NCBI GenBank assembly: GCA_021014325.1
Contig: CM037459.1
Span: forward strand, 14,720,501-14,784,500
DNA length: 64,000 nucleotides
Direction: 5' to 3'
From: Plazaster borealis
Taxonomy: Eukaryota > Echinodermata > Asteroidea > Forcipulatida > Labidiasteridae
Shown here piece by piece: positions 59,601 through 64,000 of the stretch (position 1 is the stretch's first letter; each line of letters starts with the position of its first letter). A program made the position numbers and the translations under genes. The notes under the pieces are model-generated. The model did no database searches. It worked only from the letters and a program-made list of their open reading frames with translations, and was not told the origin of the DNA.

Positions 59601-62087
59601 GATGGCAATACGGCATAAATTATGTAAAAAAGGCACACGTCATGGGGATGCCCCGAATTATCTACAGTGACATTGAGGAGCCGCTGTGAGCGGCTTTCCG
59701 TGGGGAATGGGACATTTCTGTGAACCGCTGTGAGCGGCTCGCAGTAGCGAAAGAGTTAAGTCCACTGCACTCATACCCCCTCTTCAAATATTTAATGCAT
59801 TTCTTCTGTGCATTGTGGCAGAATATAATCACTCGGTGATTGGTGGCTTTTCCATTTCACTTGGATTCACCTCGGGGGAAATGGAATAGTCCAGCCCTCG
59901 CCCAACCCGCTCGGAACCCTTGCCCGCCCCTAGTAAGAAAAAAGAAAAAAACATAAATGAGGGGGTCGAAACATTAAATAGCCCCCTTAATTATGTCTGT
60001 GTGTCTGCTTGCTGCCCCCCCCCCCCACCCTGCAAATGGTTACGCCGCTGATTAATTTATTGGCAAATTACTTTGGGTGGATTCAAACTTCTGACCTTTG
60101 CCATTCTAGAGCAGATGTCTAACATCTAGACCACCAAGGTTGCCTGATAGTGATAGCTAGATGCAGTTAAAATCCTATTGATATTTTCACAGTGGGTACC
60201 GTAATGATTTTTGATAACATTTTTGTTATTTGCCTTGAATCTTGGCCAGGTTTAAATATCTCCGTCGAGGAAGAGGGAGCAAGTAGTTCGGAAGATTCTG
60301 AAGATGAAGATGAAGACAGGCTTACCTCAATCTCACCCCCGCCAGATGATACTAAATGTAGGTTATCTCATACATATTCACATCATCATTTACCTATATT
60401 CATTTGCTCATATATGTAAAATTCTTGCATTTTTCGTCAAATATATTGGTAGCCTTTTGTCAAGGCCTTCGTGGCTTGGATAGCTGCAAAGCCGCAAAGC
60501 TGTCCAAGCCACGAAGGCCTTGACAAAAGGTTTATTTATTGGGAGCTTTGGAGATCAAAAGCGAAATAGATTCATCAGTTTGTATTCCCAGCAAATTGTC
60601 TTTCTTGAAAGAAACGTTTATTTGCATTTATTATCTATTCCTCTTGAACTATGTAACTGAACCCTTGCACAACATAAGTACCCCTCAGTATACTGGAGCA
60701 TTTTTATATTACTTTTACGTTAGTAGTATTGTTTTCACATTCAGCCACCTGTTTATGGACTTCTCTGGTTGGTTTTTATCTTTTTTCTAAACCTCGGCTT
60801 ACATTGTATACTCTGTATACACGCCAACTGATATGGTTTAACACCCAATCTCTCTATCCCACAGTATTCTACAATGAAGTCGTAGACAGCTTACAACGCA
60901 CTGTAGACGAGAATGTGAAGGTAGAAAACTTAATTCTGGAAGTCAATTCTTCAAAGTATGCCTACAATGTATCCATGAAGGAGCTTAACCAACTAGTGGT
61001 CAAGGCCATAATGGAGATGCCCCACCTCAGAGCAGCTGTCCCTCTGACGGCACCTCAGTTACTACCAGCTCTTAAAAAGGTAGGCAAAGAATGGTCATCA
61101 ACCATCACAATTATTTAACTTAACTTCACTTAAATTCATAAGGATCTTAACCATGTGGATGACATCTTAACCAGCCAATTTCTTCCCGGATGCTTGCTTG
61201 GGGACATTACTTTTGTATTTTTGTGTCACATTGGATGACCAAAACAAAGACGTCTGAACTTTCCATTATGGAGCGTGCACAGAGCATACACTAACCATGC
61301 AACACTTCGTTTCACCCACACGAAGAGTACAAGTGGTAGTAGAAATAATGCTTAAATTCTGTTCTTGTGTGGAGGTTATTGTGTAATCCTGATTCCAGGC
61401 CTTTGTCCTTTTGTTGTAATAAGAGGATTACGTGGCATGAAGAGGCTTCCACTGTTGTATTTCATTGTATTTCGGCTCGATGGAGGCAAGTCCGAGCAGG
61501 CCGAGATTCCAGCCATGGGCCCACATGGCGGTCATTTTCGAATCATAGTGCGAGAATGTAATTTTTTTCTCGAAAGAGAAAAAAAAAATTCTGGTGCTTC
61601 AAACAGAATCTTTGTTCTCTTGGCGTTAAGTCATGGTTTCTTTGTGCCAGTGAGACTTTAAAAGAAAAATGATACCGGCAATTTTGAGAAAATAATCCCA
61701 TCAGGGTGGAAGTGAAAAACTGTATGATAGCTTTAACTGGTTGAGCACAATAGTAGGTATACCCAGGCATATGTTGAAGAAAATTTTAGTTAATTAAAAG
61801 TGTGAAGAAACGTACATTTGTGCGTCAAAGTGAACTGTTTTCCCCCAGCTCAAAGAAACTAAACAAAGAAACTAGTGTTAGTTGACTGTGGGAAGAACCT
61901 TTCTATAATACTTTAAGGTGGAAATGTTGGTATTTCTTGTGTATTGTTTGAATTTATTTTCAGTTTAATAGTTGCTGACTGACAAGTTTTTTTTATCATT
62001 CACTAGCTGCTGAATAAAATGCTTCCACTGTTTAAGAATTACATCAAGAGTGCCGAGTCACAGCTGGATTGCCTGGGTGCTTTAGAG
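44684..62087 (+). CDS. EIF2B5: Translation initiation factor eIF2B subunit epsilon, 3' end beyond window
   Basis: Catalytic subunit of eIF2B, the cytosolic exchange factor that recycles eIF2-GDP. Thirteen exons: 44684-44815, 49903-50027, 50442-50627, 52441-52612, 53576-53731, 54842-54927, 55864-55983, 57212-57312, 58329-58474, 58780-59008, 60250-60357, 60865-61079, 62007-62087. All are GT-AG and in phase, giving 619 codons. Order: nucleotidyltransferase-like domain (about 20-260; [46 protein letters not shown]), left-handed beta-helix repeats (about 320-440; [17 protein letters not shown]), an acidic linker ([10 protein letters not shown] near 500) and the start of the W2/HEAT exchange domain ([20 protein letters not shown]). 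Human eIF2B epsilon is 721 residues, so about 100 C-terminal residues should follow to the right. Start: first ATG, in atcATGG. Confidence 0.95.
45336..46321. mobile_element. Long inverted-repeat element in EIF2B5 intron 1
   Basis: Ends gttgggcgcaatctttgaag and cttcaaagattgcgcccaac are perfect inverse copies. The match continues through atggcctttttt and aaaattcgcg, about 42 bp. Near the middle a second palindrome, gtccgaccatggagga/tcctccatggtccgac (45915-45952), is seen. No transposase frame. Confidence 0.75.
47192..47601. mobile_element. 410-bp inverted-repeat element inserted in the RT remnant
   Basis: Terminal repeats cagggctcgaatttg (47192-47206) and caaattcgagccctg (47587-47601) are perfect inverse copies. 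ACGTC flanks it on both sides (47187-47191 and 47602-47606). Deleting the element and one ACGTC rejoins the host RT frame as VIYRHV followed by SFFKDT. The interior is noncoding with a short repeated gagaagagactagaatca. A second copy ends at position 25. Confidence 0.9.
48224..48434. mobile_element. Probable second insertion in the RT remnant
   Basis: Between an RT-like ...YTNSF (to about 48220) and ...RLPRTIRDC (from about 48440) lies a 210-base non-RT block. It begins cagggtttgcccttaac and contains gaccggtcatctggtg. Its end (gcgaaccagtgttaaagg) is only loosely the inverse of its start, and I see no target duplication. The boundaries are approximate. Confidence 0.4.
48879..49876. repeat. Local duplication of about 290 bp
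   Basis: 48879-49170 and 49579-49876 share aatacattgtctg, ttcacgc..gcgtggtatgc, aacaagcaca, acttttacacaa, aatgtgcttgttta and a near-identical last 115 bases (gggccatttattcgctagttca to ctctctgaggtatttattaa). The foldback at 49160-49353 begins inside the end of the first copy. The second copy ends just before EIF2B5 exon 2. Confidence 0.8.
49160..49353. mobile_element. Foldback element in EIF2B5 intron 1
   Basis: Outer arms ggtatttattaat/attaataaatacc, then ggattaacagtgtgctgacc, cggtcttcactgcgtggtaa and tgacc, all repeated in inverse order. The inner arms ttggtggctgg and ctgttaatgga also pair. It is almost fully self-complementary around a 20-30 base centre. Confidence 0.85.
52078..52322 (+). 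mobile_element. Inverted-repeat element, family 3, TTAA-flanked
   Basis: Left end aggtagggtcataggtacc, right end ccaatctatgaccctacct; TTAA at 52074-52077 and 52323-52326. 245 bp, shorter than its relatives by an internal deletion. It ends about 120 bases before EIF2B5 exon 4. Confidence 0.8.
53070..53415 (+). mobile_element. Degraded family 2 element
   Basis: Words aaaacttggtaagaagca, gcagctgttgataatgtgta, gcatgaaacgtttctcagat and ggttccaaaaaccaaaggta match the copies at 18694 and 33321. The ends are decayed. Confidence 0.6.
54077..54384 (-). mobile_element. tRNA-Leu-like SINE, reverse orientation
   Basis: On the minus strand it starts tcgtggccgagcggtcaagc (A box), with a B box in the inverse of gggactcgaacc (54295-54306), then a body matching 62200-62400 (caagcaagacacttaacc and the inverse of gtgcattacacaatgcacg). 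Confidence 0.7.
54540..54715 (+). repeat. Threefold tandem repeat of about 55 bp
   Basis: Unit cacattgtataacacacaa plus gacattgactccaaaatggc, three copies. A related single copy is at 3790-3885. Confidence 0.8.
55690..55812 (-). mobile_element. tRNA-Leu-like SINE, 5' part
   Basis: Inverse-strand A box (tggccaagcgaataagagc) and B box (gggttcgagtcc, inverse of 55736-55747), followed by the inverse of taagtgtcttgcttaaggac. Truncated relative to 54077-54384. It ends about 50 bases before EIF2B5 exon 7. Confidence 0.65.
56031..56213. mobile_element. Two tRNA-like SINE heads facing each other
   Basis: The outer ends aattttgggttgaacaaag and ctttgttcaacccaaaatt are inverse copies. The left half holds an inverse tRNA-like B box and A box (acttgaaccc, accaactgagc). 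The right half holds acgttaaaccggaggtcgca and ggttcaagtcc in forward sense. The result is a palindromic SINE dimer. Confidence 0.6.
56345..56420 (+). repeat. tRNA-like SINE head
   Basis: agctcagttggtagagtgcc, cgttaatccggaggtc and a damaged B box (cagttctgc), followed by the ttttgttcaaccca tail shared with the dimer at 56031-56213. Not a functional tRNA. Confidence 0.55.
56595..57016 (+). mobile_element. Inverted-repeat element, family 3
   Basis: Left end aaggtagggtcatagattg, right end caatctatgaccctacct. The interior matches 41222-41600 and 52078-52322 (tctcaccaagtaagttt, gaatcgtttctcagattcaa). No coding capacity. Confidence 0.75.
57900..58266 (+). mobile_element. TTAA-flanked inverted-repeat element, family 1, complete
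   Basis: 367 bp between TTAA at 57896-57899 and 58267-58270. It ends about 60 bases before EIF2B5 exon 9, so it sits near the acceptor's polypyrimidine and branch region. Confidence 0.8.
59035..59230 (+). repeat. Short tandem repeat of a 54-bp-type unit
   Basis: Three to four copies of gtccactgcactcataccc plus ttccttaccataggtgact. A further single copy (taagtccactgcactcatac) follows at 59757-59776, after about 540 bases of other sequence, suggesting an insertion split the array. Confidence 0.75.
60453..60530. repeat. Perfect 28-bp-arm hairpin in EIF2B5 intron 11
   Basis: 60453-60480 and 60503-60530 are exact inverse copies (ccttttgtcaaggccttcgt and on). After one mismatch a further agct pair closes the stem around a 12-base loop (gcaaagccgcaa). 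It lies about 100 bases after exon 11. Confidence 0.9.
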
Positions 62088-62120
62088 GTGGGTTAACACT
62101 AGACTGATACCATGTAGCAT

Positions 62121-62398
62121 GTCGTGGCCGAGCCGAGCGGATAAGAACACCGGACTCAAGATCTGGTGTTTCTAATCAGCAGAGTGTGGGTTCGAGTCCC
62201 GGTCAAGACACTTGTGTCTTTAAGCTAGACACTTAACCATTATTGCTGCGTCCTTTGGATGGGACGTAAAGCCTTAGATCCCGTTTGTTGTGTAATGCAC
62301 ATAAAAGAACCCAGTGCACTTGTTGTAAAGAGAAGGGGTTCGCCTCGGTGTTCCTCGCCACAGCACCTTGTAAACTGTTACATGGTGCTATTTAAAGG
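62121..62398 (+). mobile_element. tRNA-Leu-like SINE in EIF2B5 intron 13
   Basis: A box gtggccgagccgagcgg, B box gggttcgagtcccggtc (62189-62205), body cacttaaccattattgctgc to ccttgtaaactgttacatgg. Full-length copy of the family also seen at 54077-54384. Confidence 0.75.
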
Positions 62399-62654
62399 AA
62401 TAGGTTTCATACTTCAAAACGTAGCTCCGCATACCTTGCAGGAAAAAAATACTGAGTGCTTTGATATGCCCATGGGATGTGATAAAGTGCTAAATAAGAA
62501 CTCAGTATTATTACCCTGTCTACATAGAAAGTCCTATGGCTAGGAGCTTTTACCAAACTGTTGTCAAGACTAGACTGGTACCCTGTACACATGTTCAGAG
62601 TTTTCTGTATCTATGGCCCTTTTCAAAACCATGGCTTTGGCATAGGCTCCAGCT

Positions 62655-64000
62655 TAGGGTCCTTCTGTCTGTTTGAAACCCTGTAAAGGAATGTGGCTTA
62701 GGGTCCTTCTGTCTGTTTGAAACCCTGTAAAGGAATGTGGCTTAGGGTCCTTCTGTCTGTTTGAAACCCTGTAAAGGAATGTGGCTTAGGGTCCTTCTGT
62801 CTGTTTGAAACCCTGTAAAGGAATGTGGCTTAGGGTCCTTCTGTCTGTTTGAAACCCTGTAAAGGAATGTGGCTTAGGGTCCTTCTGTCTGTTTGAAACC
62901 CTGTGAAGGAATGTGGCTTAGGGTCCTTCTGTCTGTTTGAAACCCTGTAAAGGAATGTGGCTTAGGGTCTTTCTGTCTGTTTGAAACCCTGTAAAGGAAT
63001 GTGGCTTAGGGTCCTTGTGTCTGTTTGAAACCCTGTAAAGGAATGTGGCTTAGGGTCCTTCTGTCTGTTTGAAACCCTGTAAAGGAATGTGGCTTAGGGT
63101 CCTTCTGTCTGTTTGAAACCCTGTAAAGGAATGTGGCTTAGGGTCCTTCTGTCTGTTTGAAACCCTGTAAAGGAATGTGGCTTAGGGTCCTTCTGTCTGT
63201 TTGAAACCCTGTAAAGGAATGTGGCTTAGGGTCATTCTGTCTGTTTGAAACCCTGTAAAGGAATGTGGCTTAGGGTCATTCTGTCTGTTTGAAACCCTGT
63301 AAAGGAATGTGGCTTAGGGTCCTTCTGTCTGTTTGAAACCCTGTAAAGGAATGTGGCTTAGGGTCCTTCTGTCTGTTTGAAACCCTGTAAAGGAATGCCT
63401 GTAAAGGAATGTGGCTTAGGGTCCTTGTGTCTGTATGAAAACCTGTAAAGGAATGTGGCTTAGGTTCCTTCTGTCTGTTTGAAACCCTGTAAAGGAATGT
63501 GGCTTAGGGTCCTTCTGTCTGTTTGAAACCCTGTAAAGGAATGTGGCTTAGGGTCCTTCTGTCTGTTTGAAACCCTGTAAAGGAATGTGGCTTAGGTCCT
63601 TCTGTCTGTTTGAAACCCTGTAAAGGAATGTGGCTTAGGGTCCTTCTGTCTGTTTGAAACCCTGTAAAGGAATGTGGCTTAGGGTCCTTCTGTCTGTTTG
63701 AAACCCTGTAAAGGAATGTGGCTTAGGGTCCTTCTGTCTGTTTGAAACCCTGTAAAGGAATGTGGCTTAGGTCCTTGTGTCTGTTTGAAACTTGAAACCC
63801 TGTAAAGGAATGTGGCTTAGGGTCCTTCTGTCTGTTTGAAACCCTGTGAAGGAATGTGGCTTAGGTCCTTCTGTCTGTTTGAAACCCTGTAAAGGAATGT
63901 CTTTCTGTCTGTTTGAATCATTCTGTCTGTTTGAAACCCTGTAAAGGAATGTGGCTTAGGGTCCTTGTGTCTGTTTGAAACCCTGTAAAGGAATGTGGCT
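62655..64000 (+). repeat. 44-bp minisatellite in EIF2B5 intron 13, running off the window
   Basis: About 30 head-to-tail copies of tagggtccttctgtctgttt plus gaaaccctgtaaaggaatgt plus ggct. Variants are rare (cattctg, cttgtgt, gtgaagg, single-base loss in taggtcc) with a few truncated units after 63390 and at 63790 and 63900. The array continues past 64000. Confidence 0.95.

Noticed and set aside
62655..64000. Regular direct repeats resembling a CRISPR array
   Set aside because: Units are directly head to tail with no unique spacers, in an animal intron; this is a minisatellite.

Overview
The window is animal nuclear DNA: AT-rich, intron-dense and full of repeats, with GT-AG introns and one clearly orthologous metazoan gene. 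The repeat landscape (TTAA-flanked inverted-repeat elements, tRNA-derived SINEs, degraded non-LTR reverse transcriptase, foldback elements) and the gene content suggest an echinoderm, perhaps a sea star. That placement is inference; no marker gene settles it. Almost all open frames in the window are chance or repeat frames. The genes had to be assembled exon by exon from splice sites and codon phase.

Layout. 1-4.8 kb: mostly featureless DNA with a few exon-like blocks. 4813-5145 (-): a small single-exon acidic protein. 5.3-8.8 kb: a long inverted-repeat element and a 238-bp foldback with a hammerhead-like core. 8.8-16.2 kb (+): an intron-rich gene resembling KDZ-type transposases, damaged by a one-base frameshift and a missing central segment. 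Its first intron is almost entirely a 3.1-kb satellite, and its second holds a 20-bp minisatellite. 16.2-24.4 kb: no gene, several inverted-repeat elements. 24.5-35.2 kb (-): a 12-exon gene whose C-terminal half reads as a Ulp1/SENP-like (C48) cysteine protease, with the His, Asp and Cys motifs on separate exons. 35.9-40.4 kb (+): a three-exon C3orf38 (DUF4518) homologue, divergent from the protease-like gene across about 0.7 kb. 41-44.6 kb: SINE, tandem repeats, hairpins. 44.7-62.1 kb onward (+): EIF2B5 (eIF2B epsilon), 13 exons in perfect phase, its 3' end beyond the window. Its introns hold a reverse-transcriptase remnant split by a 410-bp inverted-repeat element, a local duplication with a foldback, SINEs, a perfect hairpin and a 44-bp minisatellite that runs off the right edge.

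Functionally only EIF2B5 is well understood (guanine-nucleotide exchange for eIF2 in translation initiation). C3orf38 is conserved but poorly characterised. The protease-like and KDZ-like genes are the two that most merit follow-up. EIF2B5 is intact over 1857 coding bases, so the lesions in the other two are more likely real decay or unusual splicing than general poor sequence quality. That inference could be tested with reads or RNA.
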